Source of the DNA: Pseudomonas tritici
Lineage (GTDB): Bacteria > Pseudomonadota > Gammaproteobacteria > Pseudomonadales > Pseudomonadaceae
Direction of reading: 5' to 3'
Assembly (NCBI RefSeq): GCF_014268275.3
Contig: NZ_CP077084.1
Coordinates: 6,010,501-6,074,500 of the forward strand
DNA length: 64,000 bases
Below the pieces are notes generated by a model that was not told where the DNA came from, did no database searches, and saw only the letters and a list, made by a program, of their open reading frames with translations. Shown one piece after another: positions 34,931 to 44,459 of the stretch (its first letter is position 1; each line of letters starts with the position of its first letter). Made by a program: the position numbers and the translations under genes.

Positions 34931-35367
34931 TGGCCTTGCGTCTGATCCTCGGCTTTGACTACGGCACCAAGCAGATCGGCGTAGCCGTCGGCCAGGTGAT
35001 TACCGGGCAGGCCCGCGAGCTGTGCACCCTCAAGGCCCAGAACGGTATCCCGGACTGGAACCAGGTCGAGGCCCTCATTAAAGAGTGGAAGCCCGACGCC
35101 GTGGTGGTCGGCTTGCCTTTGAATATGGATGGCACGCCCAGCGACATGTGCCTGCGCGCCGAAAAGTTCGCACGCCGCCTCAATGGCCGCTACAACATCC
35201 CCTTCTATACCCACGACGAGCGCCTGACCACTTTTGAAGCCAAGGGCGAGCGACGCGACCGTGGCGGGCAGAAAGGCAGCTACCGCGACAACCCCGTGGA
35301 CGCCATTGCCGCCGCCCTGCTGTTGCAGGGTTGGCTGGACGAAAACACTGCTTTATTTGAATCCTGA
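34930..35367 (+). CDS. ruvX: Holliday junction resolvase-like RuvX (YqgF)
   Basis: A 145-residue RNase H-fold nuclease. LGFDYGTKQIGVAV holds the first catalytic aspartate (Asp9), VVVGLPLNMDGTPSDM the second acidic region, and DERLTTFEA with NPVDAIAAALLLQGWL the rest. It is involved in pre-16S rRNA 5' processing and perhaps recombination. Coupled to yqgE by a four-base overlap; followed by an intrinsic terminator. Confidence 0.93.
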   Translation: MALRLILGFDYGTKQIGVAVGQVITGQARELCTLKAQNGIPDWNQVEALIKEWKPDAVVVGLPLNMDGTPSDMCLRAEKFARRLNGRYNIPFYTHDERLTTFEAKGERRDRGGQKGSYRDNPVDAIAAALLLQGWLDENTALFES

Positions 35368-35369
35368 CT

Positions 35370-35392
35370 GACGCGGCTTGCCGCGTCTTTTT
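35370..35392 (+). terminator. Terminator or attenuator before pyrR
   Basis: GACGCGG and CCGCGTC form a perfect seven-pair stem around CTTG, followed by TTTTT. It starts two bases after the ruvX stop and ends 48 bases before the pyrR ATG. It may only end the ruvX transcript, or act as the attenuator of the pyr genes. Confidence 0.8.
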
Positions 35393-35440
35393 ACGTTTAC
35401 GCCCGGACCTTGCCCCCGCCAAGGCCTTGAAGGAGCCACC

Positions 35441-35947
35441 ATGAGCTTGCCGAACCCCGCCGAACTGATCAGCCAGATGGCCAAAAGCCTCACGGCCCAT
35501 CTGCAACACCGCGCCATCAGCGAACCGCGTTTCATCGGCATTCGCACGGGCGGTGTGTGGGTGGCTCAGGCACTGCTGGAGGCGCTCGGCAGCGATTCGC
35601 CCCTGGGCACCCTGGACGTGTCCTTCTACCGCGATGACTTCAGCCAGAACGGCCTGCACCCGCAAGTGCGCCCCTCGGCCCTGCCCTTCGAGATCGAAGG
35701 CCAGCATCTGGTGTTGATCGATGACGTGCTGATGAGCGGCCGCACCATTCGCGCCGCCCTGAACGAACTGTTCGACTACGGCCGCCCGGCCAGCGTGACC
35801 CTGGTGTGCCTGCTGGACCTGGAAGCCGGCGAATTGCCGATCAGCCCGGATGTGGTCGGCGCCACACTGTCGCTGGAAGCCCACCAGCGGGTAAAATTGT
35901 CCGGTCCCACGCCGCTCGAACTCGAACTGCAAGACCTTGCCCTTTAA
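35441..35947 (+). CDS. pyrR: PyrR, pyrimidine regulatory protein/uracil phosphoribosyltransferase
   Basis: A 168-residue phosphoribosyltransferase-fold protein. [13 protein letters not shown] and the PRPP loop [18 protein letters not shown] are diagnostic. In many bacteria PyrR senses UMP and binds pyr mRNA; in Pseudomonas it regulates pyr genes, but the mechanism is less clear. AAGGAG precedes the ATG at 35441. It is followed by pyrB after 24 bases. Confidence 0.92.
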   Translation: MSLPNPAELISQMAKSLTAHLQHRAISEPRFIGIRTGGVWVAQALLEALGSDSPLGTLDVSFYRDDFSQNGLHPQVRPSALPFEIEGQHLVLIDDVLMSGRTIRAALNELFDYGRPASVTLVCLLDLEAGELPISPDVVGATLSLEAHQRVKLSGPTPLELELQDLAL

Positions 35948-35971
35948 ACCGCCTTGTACAGAGTCCCCGCG

Positions 35972-36976
35972 ATGACGCCTCTAGATGCCAAGCGCCCGCT
36001 GCAGCTCAATGCTCAGGGCCAGTTGCAACATTTCTTGTCCCTCGACGGTTTGCCCCGCGAACTGCTCACCGAAATCCTCGACACCGCCGACTCGTTCCTC
36101 GAAGTCGGCGGCCGCGCGGTGAAGAAGGTCCCGCTGCTGCGCGGCAAGACCATCTGCAATGTGTTCTTCGAGAACTCCACGCGCACCCGTACCACCTTTG
36201 AGCTGGCCGCCCAGCGACTGTCGGCCGACGTAATCACGCTGAACGTGTCGACCTCGTCGGCGAGCAAGGGCGAAACCCTGCTCGACACCCTGCGCAACCT
36301 GGAAGCCATGGCCGCCGACATGTTCGTGGTGCGCCACGGCGATTCCGGCGCTGCGCACTTCATCGCCGAGCACGTGTGCCCGCAGGTAGCGATCATCAAC
36401 GGCGGCGACGGCCGTCACGCCCACCCGACCCAGGGCATGCTCGACATGCTCACCATCCGTCGGCACAAGGGCAGCTTTGAAAACCTCTCGGTGGCCATCG
36501 TCGGCGACATCCTGCACTCGCGGGTGGCGCGCTCGAACATGCTGGCCCTGAAGACCCTGGGTTGCCCGGACATCCGCGTGATTGCACCGAAAACCCTGCT
36601 GCCGATCGGTATCGAGCAGTATGGCGTGAAGGTCTACACCGACATGACCGAAGGCCTCAAGGACGTGGACGTGGTGATCATGCTGCGCCTGCAACGCGAG
36701 CGCATGGCCGGCGGCCTGCTGCCAAGCGAAGGTGAGTTCTACCGCCTGTTCGGCCTGACCACCGCGCGCCTGGCCGGTGCCAAGCCGGATGCCATCGTGA
36801 TGCACCCGGGCCCGATCAACCGCGGGGTGGAGATTGAGTCGGCGGTGGCCGACGGCAACCAGTCGGTGATCCTTAACCAGGTGACCTACGGCATCGCCGT
36901 GCGCATGGCGGTGTTGTCCATGGCCATGAGCGGACAAACCGCGCAACGTCAATTCGAGCAGGAGAACGCCCAGTGA
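35972..36976 (+). CDS. pyrB: Aspartate carbamoyltransferase catalytic subunit
   Basis: A 334-residue ATCase catalytic chain for the first committed step of pyrimidine synthesis. [12 protein letters not shown] binds carbamoyl phosphate, with [24 protein letters not shown] and [11 protein letters not shown] as the other active-site landmarks. It is the longer Pseudomonas type that needs the PyrC' partner to form the active dodecamer. It starts [15 protein letters not shown], and its stop overlaps the pyrC' GTG start. Confidence 0.95.
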   Translation: MTPLDAKRPLQLNAQGQLQHFLSLDGLPRELLTEILDTADSFLEVGGRAVKKVPLLRGKTICNVFFENSTRTRTTFELAAQRLSADVITLNVSTSSASKGETLLDTLRNLEAMAADMFVVRHGDSGAAHFIAEHVCPQVAIINGGDGRHAHPTQGMLDMLTIRRHKGSFENLSVAIVGDILHSRVARSNMLALKTLGCPDIRVIAPKTLLPIGIEQYGVKVYTDMTEGLKDVDVVIMLRLQRERMAGGLLPSEGEFYRLFGLTTARLAGAKPDAIVMHPGPINRGVEIESAVADGNQSVILNQVTYGIAVRMAVLSMAMSGQTAQRQFEQENAQ

Positions 36977-38244
36977 AGCTCAGCATTCTCGGCGCCCGAG
37001 TCATCGATCCAGCCAGTGGCCTGGATCAAGTTACCGATCTGCATCTGGAAGCCGGCAAGATCATCGCCATTGGCGCTGCCCCTACTGGCTTCAGCGCGGT
37101 TGAAACCATCGACGCCAAAGGCCTGGTGGCCGCGCCTGGCCTGGTGGACCTGAACGTCGCCCTGCGCGAGCCGGGTTACAGTCGCAAGGGCAACATCATC
37201 AGCGAAACCCGCGCCGCTGCGGCCGGTGGCGTGACCAGCCTGTGCTGCCCGCCGCATACCAAGCCAGTCCTGGACACCTCGGCGGTGACCGAACTGATCC
37301 TCGACCGCGCCCGCGAAGCCGGCAATTGCAAAGTGTTCCCCATTGGCGCCCTGAGCAAAGGCCTGGACGGCGAACAACTCGCCGAGCTGATCGCCCTGCG
37401 CGACGCCGGTTGCGTAGCCTTTGGCAACGGTTTGGAGAGCTTTCGCAGTACCCGCACCCTGTGCCGCGCCCTGGAGTACGCAGCCACCTTCGACCTGACG
37501 GTGATCTTCCACTCCCAGGATCGCGACCTGGCCGAAGGCGGCCTGGCCCATGAAGGCGCCGTGGCCAGCTTCCTCGGTTTGCCGGGCATTCCGGAAACCG
37601 CCGAAACCGTGGCCCTGGCCCGTGACCTGCTGCTGGTGGAACAAAGCGGCGTGCGCGCGCACTTCAGCCAATTGACCAGCGCACGCGGTGTCGCCCTGAT
37701 CGCCCAGGCCCAGGCCCGTGGCTTGCCGGTGACGGCGGATGTGGCGTTATATCAGCTGATTTTGACCGATGAGGCGCTGATCGACTTCTCCAGCCTGTAC
37801 CACGTGCAACCGCCGCTGCGCACCCGTGCCGACCGTGAGGGTTTGCGCGCGGCGGTGAAGTCGGGTGTGATCTCGGCGATTTCAAGCCACCACCAGCCCC
37901 ACGAGCGCGATGCCAAGCTGGCACCGTTCGGCGCGACAGAGCCGGGTATCAGCAGCGTTGAGCTGTTGCTGCCGTTGGCGATGACGCTGGTGGAAGAGGG
38001 TTTGCTGGACTTGCCGACATTGCTCACACGACTGAGCGCCGGCCCGGCCGAGGCATTGCGCTTGCCGGCGGGTAAGTTGGCGGTAGGTTCGGCGGCGGAC
38101 TTGGTGTTGTTTGACCCGGCCAGCTCCACGGTAGCTGGGGAGCACTGGCTGTCCAAAGGTGAGAATTGCCCGTTCATCGGGCATAGCCTGCCGGCGACGG
38201 TGCGCTACACCTTGGTGGACGGCCGCATCAGCTACCAGGCCTGA
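36973..38244 (+). CDS. pyrC': Inactive dihydroorotase-like PyrC' (structural partner of PyrB)
   Basis: A 423-residue protein of the dihydroorotase fold. It starts at GTG 36973, overlapping the pyrB stop. The usual metal motif Asp-x-His-x-His before Leu-Arg-Glu-Pro-Gly is replaced by [10 protein letters not shown], so both zinc-binding histidines are missing. In Pseudomonas such a protein is known to be catalytically inactive but needed for ATCase assembly; the active dihydroorotase is encoded elsewhere. Confidence 0.92.
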   Translation: MKLSILGARVIDPASGLDQVTDLHLEAGKIIAIGAAPTGFSAVETIDAKGLVAAPGLVDLNVALREPGYSRKGNIISETRAAAAGGVTSLCCPPHTKPVLDTSAVTELILDRAREAGNCKVFPIGALSKGLDGEQLAELIALRDAGCVAFGNGLESFRSTRTLCRALEYAATFDLTVIFHSQDRDLAEGGLAHEGAVASFLGLPGIPETAETVALARDLLLVEQSGVRAHFSQLTSARGVALIAQAQARGLPVTADVALYQLILTDEALIDFSSLYHVQPPLRTRADREGLRAAVKSGVISAISSHHQPHERDAKLAPFGATEPGISSVELLLPLAMTLVEEGLLDLPTLLTRLSAGPAEALRLPAGKLAVGSAADLVLFDPASSTVAGEHWLSKGENCPFIGHSLPATVRYTLVDGRISYQA

Positions 38245-38275
38245 TAGACCACACCTCTAATGTGGGCACGGTCCA

Positions 38276-38377
38276 TGTGGGAGCTGGCTTGTCGGATCGC
38301 CGCACCGCTGCGATAGCATCACCTCGGTTTGATTGAAAGACCGAGGTGCCTGCATCGCAGGCAAGCCAGCTCCCACA
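38276..38377. repeat. REP inverted pair with an inner hairpin
   Basis: TGTGGGAGCTGGCTTG on the left is mirrored by CAAGCCAGCTCCCACA on the right. The middle contains its own stem, ACCTCGGT/ACCGAGGT around 38321-38347, which the other simple REP pairs lack. Located between the convergent ends of pyrC' and the TM2 gene. Confidence 0.82.
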
Positions 38378-38410
38378 CAAGTAGGCGTCCACATTTGATT
38401 GTGTGCAGAC

Positions 38411-38839
38411 TCAACGCCCGTTATTGCGCTCCGCATTCCGAATCGAAATCTGCGTATTCAGCGTCCAGAAGTCATACAGCACGCCCACCAGGAACAAACC
38501 GCCGGTCAGCAGGTAGATCAGGCCGGAGATCCATTTGCCCTGATACATACGGTGCACGCCAAATACGCCCAGGAACGCCAACAGGATCCAGGCCACGTTG
38601 TATTCGATAGGCCCGGCGGTAAAACGCAGGTCCGCTTCACGGTCCATGGCCGGGATCAGGAACAGGTCGATCAGCCAGCCAATCCCCAGCAAGCCCAAGG
38701 TGAAAAACCAGATCGTGCCGGTCACCGGCTTGCCGTAATAGAAGCGATGCGCGCCGGTAAAACCGAAAATCCACAACAGGTAACCGATCACCTTGCTGTG
38801 GGTGTCTTGTTGCTGGCCAATCTGTTGATAGGTGTTCAT
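38411..38839 (-). CDS. TM2-domain (NINE) membrane protein
   Basis: A 142-residue protein with two TM2-like halves: SKVIGYLLWIFGFTGAHRFY with GTIWFFTLGLLGIGWLIDLF, then WILLAFLGVFGVHRMYQGKW with GLIYLLTGGLFLVGVLYDFW. TM2 proteins have no fixed function in bacteria. Transcribed alone on the minus strand, and divergent from the peptidase gene. Confidence 0.85.
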   Translation of the reverse strand: MNTYQQIGQQQDTHSKVIGYLLWIFGFTGAHRFYYGKPVTGTIWFFTLGLLGIGWLIDLFLIPAMDREADLRFTAGPIEYNVAWILLAFLGVFGVHRMYQGKWISGLIYLLTGGLFLVGVLYDFWTLNTQISIRNAERNNGR

Positions 38840-39089
38840 CGCGTACCTCTTTTGCCTCGATAGAAAAAAATTTTCACTTTCTTTGTGACTTTTTTACAGG
38901 CGCCCGACGTACGGCAAATGGTATCTTCCCTGCCCTGAAAGCCTTATGCCACCTGCCTTGTGTAGGACAATTGCGGCGAATCGTCGCGTTTTTCCTGATT
39001 TTGACGTCAAGGTTCAGTCGACAAACGGCCTGAGAACGACACTAAAACCTGTTATAAAGTTGCGCGCAAACCCATAAGAGCCACGCCTA

Positions 39090-39728
39090 ATGCGACCATT
39101 TTTCAAGACATGGCTAACCATTTGCCTATTAATGCCACTGGCCGCCCACGCCACCAATCGTGAGCAACGACTTCCTAACGTTAACGGTTTCACCCCTAAA
39201 GTCCACAGCACGCCAGGTACTACCAAGTCGGTAAAGCTGACTGTCAACCGCCCGACTCAACTGAGCAAGGCCCACAACGGCAAAGCAGTACCGGGCCTGG
39301 TAGGCGTCAACACCAAGCAGAGCAGCACCGTCCTCAGCCGCGCCGTCAACGTGCTCGGTACTCCTTATCGTTGGGGCGGTAGCAGCCCAAGTAAAGGGTT
39401 CGACTGCAGTGGTTTGGTGAAATATGCGTTTAATGATGTTGCAGCGGTGGACTTGCCGCGCACGTCCAATGCCATGGCCGCCGGCCACGGGCAGAAGGTT
39501 GATCGCAAGGACCTGAAACCGGGTGACCTGTTGTTCTTCAAACTGAAGAGCCGCCAGGTGAACCACGTTGCCATCTACCTGGGCAATGACCGTTTTATCC
39601 ACGCACCGCGCCGTGGCAAATCGGTGAGCATCGACACGCTGAAAAAGCCGTTCTGGGATAAGAACTACGTGATTGCCAAGCGGGTTCTGCCGAAAGAGCA
39701 GAACAACTTGCGGATCGTTCAGCGCTAA
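39090..39728 (+). CDS. NlpC/P60 (C40) family peptidoglycan peptidase
   Basis: A 212-residue secreted endopeptidase. Signal peptide at residues 1-21 (MRPFFKTWLTICLLMPLAAHA), a linker rich in Thr, Lys and Pro, then the NlpC/P60 domain with catalytic Cys106 in KGFDCSGLVKYAF, and HVAIYLGNDRFIHAP carrying the histidine. It cleaves peptide bonds of cell-wall stems. No SH3 or LysM anchor is present, so it is probably a soluble periplasmic enzyme. A TATAAA at 39053-39058 could be a -10 box. Confidence 0.9.
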   Translation: MRPFFKTWLTICLLMPLAAHATNREQRLPNVNGFTPKVHSTPGTTKSVKLTVNRPTQLSKAHNGKAVPGLVGVNTKQSSTVLSRAVNVLGTPYRWGGSSPSKGFDCSGLVKYAFNDVAAVDLPRTSNAMAAGHGQKVDRKDLKPGDLLFFKLKSRQVNHVAIYLGNDRFIHAPRRGKSVSIDTLKKPFWDKNYVIAKRVLPKEQNNLRIVQR

Positions 39729-39768
39729 GTTCAATGCCACCAGACTCCCCATTTGGAATGCAGCCAAA

Positions 39769-39857
39769 TGTGGGAGCTGGCTTGCCTGGGATAACGGTGT
39801 GTCAGTCGCAAAAATATCGTCTGACAGTGCGCTATCGCAGGCAAGCCAGCTCCCACA
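39769..39857. repeat. REP inverted pair (GCTGGCTTGCC subtype)
   Basis: TGTGGGAGCTGGCTTGCCTG mirrored by CAGGCAAGCCAGCTCCCACA, with about 49 bases between. It lies between the convergent peptidase gene and pilT, at the position where pilU would be expected. Confidence 0.85.
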
Positions 39858-39873
39858 CTGATCTCACTGCTCT

Positions 39874-40908
39874 CTAGATATCTGCAGGCACCCTCGCCTT
39901 CTCCCGCGCTTCCTCCCTGCTGATCACGCCCTCCCCGACCAACGCCTTCAAACTCATATCCAGCGTCTTCATCCCCAACGCTCCACCCGTCTGGATCGCC
40001 GAGACCATCTGCGCCACCTTGTCCTCGCGGATCAAATTCCGAATCGCCGGCGTGCCCAGCATGATCTCGTGAGCCGCCACCCGCCCGCCGCCCATCTTCT
40101 TCACCAGCACTTGAGACACCACCGCCTGCAACGACTCCGACAGCATCGCGCGGACCATGGCTTTTTCCCCGGCCGGGAACACATCCACCAGCCGGTCTAC
40201 GGTCTTCGCCGCCGAGCTGGTGTGCAATGTGCCAAACACCAGGTGCCCGGTCTCCGCCGCCGTCAGCGCCAGGCGGATGGTTTCCAGGTCGCGCAGTTCA
40301 CCCACCAGGATCACGTCAGGATCTTCCCGCAGCGCCGAGCGCAGTGCGGTGGAAAAGCTATGGGTGTCGCGGTGCACCTGGCGTTGGTTGATCAACGCCG
40401 TTTTCGGTGTGTGGATAAACTCGATCGGATCTTCGAGCGTAAGGATGTGCTGACGCCGATGCTGATTGAGAAAATCGATCATCGCCGCCAAGGTTGTGGA
40501 CTTGCCCGAGCCAGTGGGGCCAGTCACCAACACCAAGCCGCGTGGTAGCTGGGCGATACGCTGAAATACATCTCCCAGGCCAAGGCTTTCCAGGCTCTGC
40601 ACCTCAGAGGGGATGGTGCGAAACACGGCGCCCATGCCACGATCCTGCTGGAACACATTCGCCCGGAACCGCGCCACGTCGGGTAGCTCGAAAGCAAAAT
40701 CCGTTTCAAGAGATGTTTCGAAATCCTTTTGTTGGTGCTGATTCAGTAAGGGGCTCAATAAGTCCGCAACTTGCGTAGGTGAGAGCACCGGCCAATCCAG
40801 CGGCCACACCTCGCCATCCACCCGCAACATCGGCGCCAGGCCAGCCGACAAATGCAGGTCGGAGGCGCCACGGCGCACGCTGGCCGTGAGTAATTCAGTG
40901 ATATCCAT
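39874..40908 (-). CDS. pilT: PilT, type IV pilus retraction ATPase
   Basis: A 344-residue hexameric secretion-type ATPase that depolymerises pili. It starts MDITELLTASVRRGASDLHLSA, has the Walker A GPTGSGKST at about 128-136, the Walker B region VILVGELRDLETI and the C-terminal VGEGVISREEA. ATG 40908 gives the normal PilT length. PilU, which usually follows, is absent here. Divergent from yggS over 57 bases. Confidence 0.94.
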   Translation of the reverse strand: MDITELLTASVRRGASDLHLSAGLAPMLRVDGEVWPLDWPVLSPTQVADLLSPLLNQHQQKDFETSLETDFAFELPDVARFRANVFQQDRGMGAVFRTIPSEVQSLESLGLGDVFQRIAQLPRGLVLVTGPTGSGKSTTLAAMIDFLNQHRRQHILTLEDPIEFIHTPKTALINQRQVHRDTHSFSTALRSALREDPDVILVGELRDLETIRLALTAAETGHLVFGTLHTSSAAKTVDRLVDVFPAGEKAMVRAMLSESLQAVVSQVLVKKMGGGRVAAHEIMLGTPAIRNLIREDKVAQMVSAIQTGGALGMKTLDMSLKALVGEGVISREEAREKARVPADI

Positions 40909-40965
40909 AGGGCTTTCCATTTCCAGTAGAATGCCGCGGACTCCATATCCACGGGCGCATCTTGA

Positions 40966-41652
40966 ATGTCGACGATAGCAGACAACATCGGCCTGGTTAG
41001 CCAGCGCATCCGCGCCGCAGCCGACGCCGTGCAACGTGACGCAAGCAGCATCCACCTGCTGGCCGTGAGCAAGACCAAACCCGCACTCGCAGTGCGCGAA
41101 GCCTATGCCGCCGGGATGCGCGATTTTGGCGAAAACTATCTACAGGAAGCGTTGGGAAAACAGGCGGAATTGACCGACCTGCCCTTGAGTTGGCACTTCA
41201 TCGGCCCCATTCAATCGAACAAGACTCGTGCGATCGCCGAGAACTTCGCTTGGGTGCATTCCGTGGACCGTTTGAAAATTGCTCAACGTTTGTCCGAACA
41301 GCGCCCGGCCAACCTGCCGCCGCTGAATATCTGCATTCAGGTCAACGTCAGTGGCGAAGCCAGCAAGTCCGGCTGTACACCCGCCGACCTGCCGGCCCTG
41401 GCCAATGCGATCAGCGCCCTGCCGCGCCTGAAACTGCGTGGCTTGATGGCGATCCCCGAGCCGACTGAAGATCGGGCGGCCCAAGATGCGGCGTTCGCCA
41501 CCGTACGCGAGCTGCAAGCCCGTTTGAATCTGCCGTTGGACACACTTTCCATGGGCATGAGCCACGACCTCGAGTCGGCCATTGCCCAAGGCGCCACCTG
41601 GGTGCGGATCGGTACCGCCCTGTTTGGCGCCCGCGACTACGGCCAGCCTTGA
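40966..41652 (+). CDS. yggS: YggS family pyridoxal-phosphate homeostasis protein
   Basis: A 228-residue PLP-binding protein of the alanine-racemase N-terminal fold. The PLP lysine is in LLAVSKTKPALAVREA, with FGENYLQEALGK, WHFIGPIQSNKTR and SMGMSHDLESAIAQGATWVRIG as further landmarks. It buffers PLP and amino-acid balance. First of the yggS-proC-yggT set, each separated by small gaps. Confidence 0.94.
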   Translation: MSTIADNIGLVSQRIRAAADAVQRDASSIHLLAVSKTKPALAVREAYAAGMRDFGENYLQEALGKQAELTDLPLSWHFIGPIQSNKTRAIAENFAWVHSVDRLKIAQRLSEQRPANLPPLNICIQVNVSGEASKSGCTPADLPALANAISALPRLKLRGLMAIPEPTEDRAAQDAAFATVRELQARLNLPLDTLSMGMSHDLESAIAQGATWVRIGTALFGARDYGQP

Positions 41653-41686
41653 AAATGGCTGACTTCTATTTAACCAAGGACCTGTC

Positions 41687-42505
41687 ATGACAGACACGCG
41701 TATAGCTTTTATCGGCGCCGGCAACATGGCGGCCAGCCTGATCGGTGGCCTACGGGCCCAAGGCCTGGGCAGCGCGCAAATTCGCGCCAGCGACCCGGGC
41801 GCCGAGACCCGTGCCCGCGTCAGCGCCGAGCACGGCATTGAAACCTTTGCCGACAACGCCGAGGCCATCCAGGGCGTCGATGTGATCGTGCTGGCAGTCA
41901 AGCCGCAAGCCATGAAGGCCGTGTGCGAAAGCCTGCGCCCGAGCCTGCAGCCGCAGCAACTGGTGGTGTCCATCGCCGCCGGGATCAACTGCGCCAGCCT
42001 GAAGCAATGGCTCGGCGCCCAGCCGATCGTGCGTTGCATGCCCAACACCCCTTCGCTGCTGCGCAAAGGCGTGAGCGGCCTGTATGCCACCGCCGAAGTC
42101 AGCGCTGCCCAGCGTGACCAGGCCCAGGAGCTGCTGTCCGCCGTGGGCATCGCCCTGTGGCTGGAACAGGAGCAGCAACTGGACGCGGTCACCGCTGTGT
42201 CCGGCAGCGGCCCGGCGTATTTCTTCCTATTGATCGAAGCCATGACCGCCGCCGGCGTGAAACTGGGCCTGTCCAAGGACGTTGCCGAGCAACTGGCTGA
42301 ACAGACCGCCCTGGGCGCCGCACATATGGCGGTGGCCAGCGACGTGGACGCGGCCGAGTTGCGCCGTCGCGTGACCTCCCCTGGCGGCACCACACAGGCA
42401 GCCATCGAGTCGTTCCAGGCCGGGGGCTTTGAAGCCCTGGTTGAAAAAGCATTGGGCGCCGCTGCGCACCGCTCGGCCGAACTCGCCGAACAACTTGGCA
42501 AATAA
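41687..42505 (+). CDS. proC: Pyrroline-5-carboxylate reductase
   Basis: A 272-residue NADPH-dependent reductase, the last step of proline synthesis. FIGAGNMAASLIGGL is the dinucleotide motif, MPNTPSLLRKGVSGLYA and AVSGSGPAYFF the catalytic region, and RRRVTSPGGTTQAAIESF the C-terminal signature. AAGGA precedes the ATG. Confidence 0.95.
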   Translation: MTDTRIAFIGAGNMAASLIGGLRAQGLGSAQIRASDPGAETRARVSAEHGIETFADNAEAIQGVDVIVLAVKPQAMKAVCESLRPSLQPQQLVVSIAAGINCASLKQWLGAQPIVRCMPNTPSLLRKGVSGLYATAEVSAAQRDQAQELLSAVGIALWLEQEQQLDAVTAVSGSGPAYFFLLIEAMTAAGVKLGLSKDVAEQLAEQTALGAAHMAVASDVDAAELRRRVTSPGGTTQAAIESFQAGGFEALVEKALGAAAHRSAELAEQLGK

Positions 42506-42514
42506 GGAGCCAAC

Positions 42515-43105
42515 ATGATTGGTTTGAACACCGCAGCCGTCTACGTGCTGCAAACCATCGGCAGTCTGTACTTGCTGATCGTATTGATGCGCTTCGTGCT
42601 GCAACTGGTGCGCGCGAACTTCTACAACCCGCTCTGCCAGTTCATCGTCAAGGCCACCCAGCCGCTGCTCAAGCCATTGCGCCGGATCATCCCGAGCCTG
42701 TTCGGCCTGGACATGTCATCGCTGGTACTGGCGATCCTGGTGCAGTTGGCCTTGATGGCGCTGACCCTGCTGCTGACCTACGGCACCACCGGCAATTTCG
42801 TCCAGTTGCTGGTCTGGGCAATCATCGGCGTGACCGCGCTGTTCCTGAAGATCTTCTTCTTTGCCCTGATCATCAGCGTGATCCTGTCCTGGGTTGCTCC
42901 GGGCAGCCATAACCCTGGCGCTGAGCTGGTGAACCAGATCTGCGAGCCGGCCCTGGCGCCGTTCCGCAAGCTGCTGCCGAACCTGGGCGGCCTGGATATC
43001 TCGCCGATCCTGGCGTTCATGGTGCTCAAGTTGCTGGATATGCTGGTGATCAACAACCTGGCGGCCATGACCTCAATGCCGGACATCCTGCGAGTGCTGA
43101 TCTAA
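42515..43105 (+). CDS. YggT family membrane protein
   Basis: A 196-residue protein built of two YggT repeats, each with two membrane segments: LQTIGSLYLLIVLMRFVLQL and FNVLVL-like strands in the first, FFALIISVILSWVAPGSHNP in the second. The family has been linked to osmotic or membrane stress. AAGGAG precedes the ATG, ten bases after proC. Confidence 0.9.
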   Translation: MIGLNTAAVYVLQTIGSLYLLIVLMRFVLQLVRANFYNPLCQFIVKATQPLLKPLRRIIPSLFGLDMSSLVLAILVQLALMALTLLLTYGTTGNFVQLLVWAIIGVTALFLKIFFFALIISVILSWVAPGSHNPGAELVNQICEPALAPFRKLLPNLGGLDISPILAFMVLKLLDMLVINNLAAMTSMPDILRVLI

Positions 43106-43122
43106 CACTTGGCGCAGCAACG

Positions 43123-43212
43123 TGTGGGAGCTGGCTTGCCAGCGATAGCGGTGTATCAGTCAACGGATTGGTCGACTGGCACACCGCTATCGCAGGCAAG
43201 CCAGCTCCCACA
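43123..43212. repeat. REP inverted pair (GCTGGCTTGCC subtype)
   Basis: TGTGGGAGCTGGCTTGCC mirrored by GGCAAGCCAGCTCCCACA. The inner bases CGATAGCGGTGT and ACACCGCTATCG extend the stem further than in most copies. It lies between yggT and metX. Confidence 0.85.
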
Positions 43213-43312
43213 TTTTGTATCTGGGTATCGAATTCAATCCGTGCAGGCCTTTGCTTGCCGCTAGGTGCAGCGGTCTTTAGACTTACGCCTCATTTAAACG
43301 AGAGCAGGGTCG

Positions 43313-44452
43313 ATGCCAACTGCCTTTCCCCCAGATTCTGTTGGACTGGTCGTGCCCCAAGTGGCGCACTTCAGCGAACCGCTGGCCCTGGCCTGCGGCC
43401 GTTCGCTGCCTGCCTATGACCTGATCTACGAAACCTACGGCCAACTGAACGCCACGGCGAGCAATGCCGTGCTGATCTGCCACGCCTTGTCCGGCCATCA
43501 TCATGCAGCCGGTTTCCACTCCGTCGACGAGCGCAAGCCTGGCTGGTGGGACAGTTGCATCGGCCCTGGCAAACCCATCGACACCAACAGATTCTTTGTT
43601 GTCAGCCTGAATAACCTCGGCGGCTGCAACGGCTCCACCGGCCCCAGCAGTATCAACCCGGAAACCGGCAAGCCGTTCGGCGCCGACTTCCCGGTGCTGA
43701 CCGTGGAAGACTGGGTGCACAGCCAGGCGCGCCTTGCCGACCTGTTGGGTATCAATCAATGGGCAGCTGTGATCGGCGGTAGCCTGGGTGGCATGCAGGC
43801 GCTGCAATGGACCATCACTTACCCGGATCGCGTGCGCCATTGCCTGGCTATCGCTTCGGCGCCCAAGTTGTCGGCGCAGAACATCGCCTTCAACGAAGTG
43901 GCGCGCCAGGCCATCCTCACCGACCCCGAGTTCCACGGTGGTTCGTTCCAGGAAGCGGGTGTGATTCCCAAGCGCGGCTTGATGCTGGCGCGCATGGTCG
44001 GGCACATCACCTACCTGTCCGATGATTCCATGGGTGAAAAATTCGGCCGTGGCCTCAAGAGCGAAAAGCTCAACTACGACTTCCACAGTGTTGAGTTCCA
44101 GGTGGAAAGCTACCTGCGTTATCAAGGCGAGGAATTCTCGGGACGTTTCGACGCCAACACGTACTTGCTGATGACCAAGGCCCTGGACTACTTCGACCCG
44201 GCCGCCAACCACGACGACGACCTGGCAAAAACCTTCGAAGGCGCCACGGCCAAGTTTTGCGTGATGTCCTTCACCACCGACTGGCGCTTCTCGCCGGCGC
44301 GCTCGCGTGAGCTGGTGGATGCGCTGATGGCTGCGCGCAAAGACGTCTGCTACCTGGAGATCGATGCTCCGCAAGGCCACGACGCCTTCCTGATCCCGAT
44401 CCCACGCTACTTGCAGGCCTTCAGCAATTACATGAACCGCATAACTTTGTGA
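43313..44452 (+). CDS. metX: Homoserine O-acyltransferase (methionine biosynthesis)
   Basis: A 379-residue alpha/beta-hydrolase that acylates homoserine. The nucleophile is Ser157 in [12 protein letters not shown], with [18 protein letters not shown] and the C-terminal [12 protein letters not shown] supplying other active-site residues. In Pseudomonas this enzyme is reported to use succinyl-CoA despite its MetX fold; the sequence alone does not decide it. Followed closely by metW. Confidence 0.93.
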   Translation: MPTAFPPDSVGLVVPQVAHFSEPLALACGRSLPAYDLIYETYGQLNATASNAVLICHALSGHHHAAGFHSVDERKPGWWDSCIGPGKPIDTNRFFVVSLNNLGGCNGSTGPSSINPETGKPFGADFPVLTVEDWVHSQARLADLLGINQWAAVIGGSLGGMQALQWTITYPDRVRHCLAIASAPKLSAQNIAFNEVARQAILTDPEFHGGSFQEAGVIPKRGLMLARMVGHITYLSDDSMGEKFGRGLKSEKLNYDFHSVEFQVESYLRYQGEEFSGRFDANTYLLMTKALDYFDPAANHDDDLAKTFEGATAKFCVMSFTTDWRFSPARSRELVDALMAARKDVCYLEIDAPQGHDAFLIPIPRYLQAFSNYMNRITL

Positions 44453-44459
44453 GAACGCC

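Noticed and set aside
39002..39009. TGACGTCA palindrome upstream of the NlpC/P60 gene
   Set aside because: A single eight-base palindrome is expected by chance in 64 kb, and it is not placed relative to a convincing promoter.
43213..43312. SAM riboswitch upstream of metX
   Set aside because: Only a small GCCGCT/AGCGGT hairpin (43257-43274) is present; none of the known SAM aptamer cores could be recognised.
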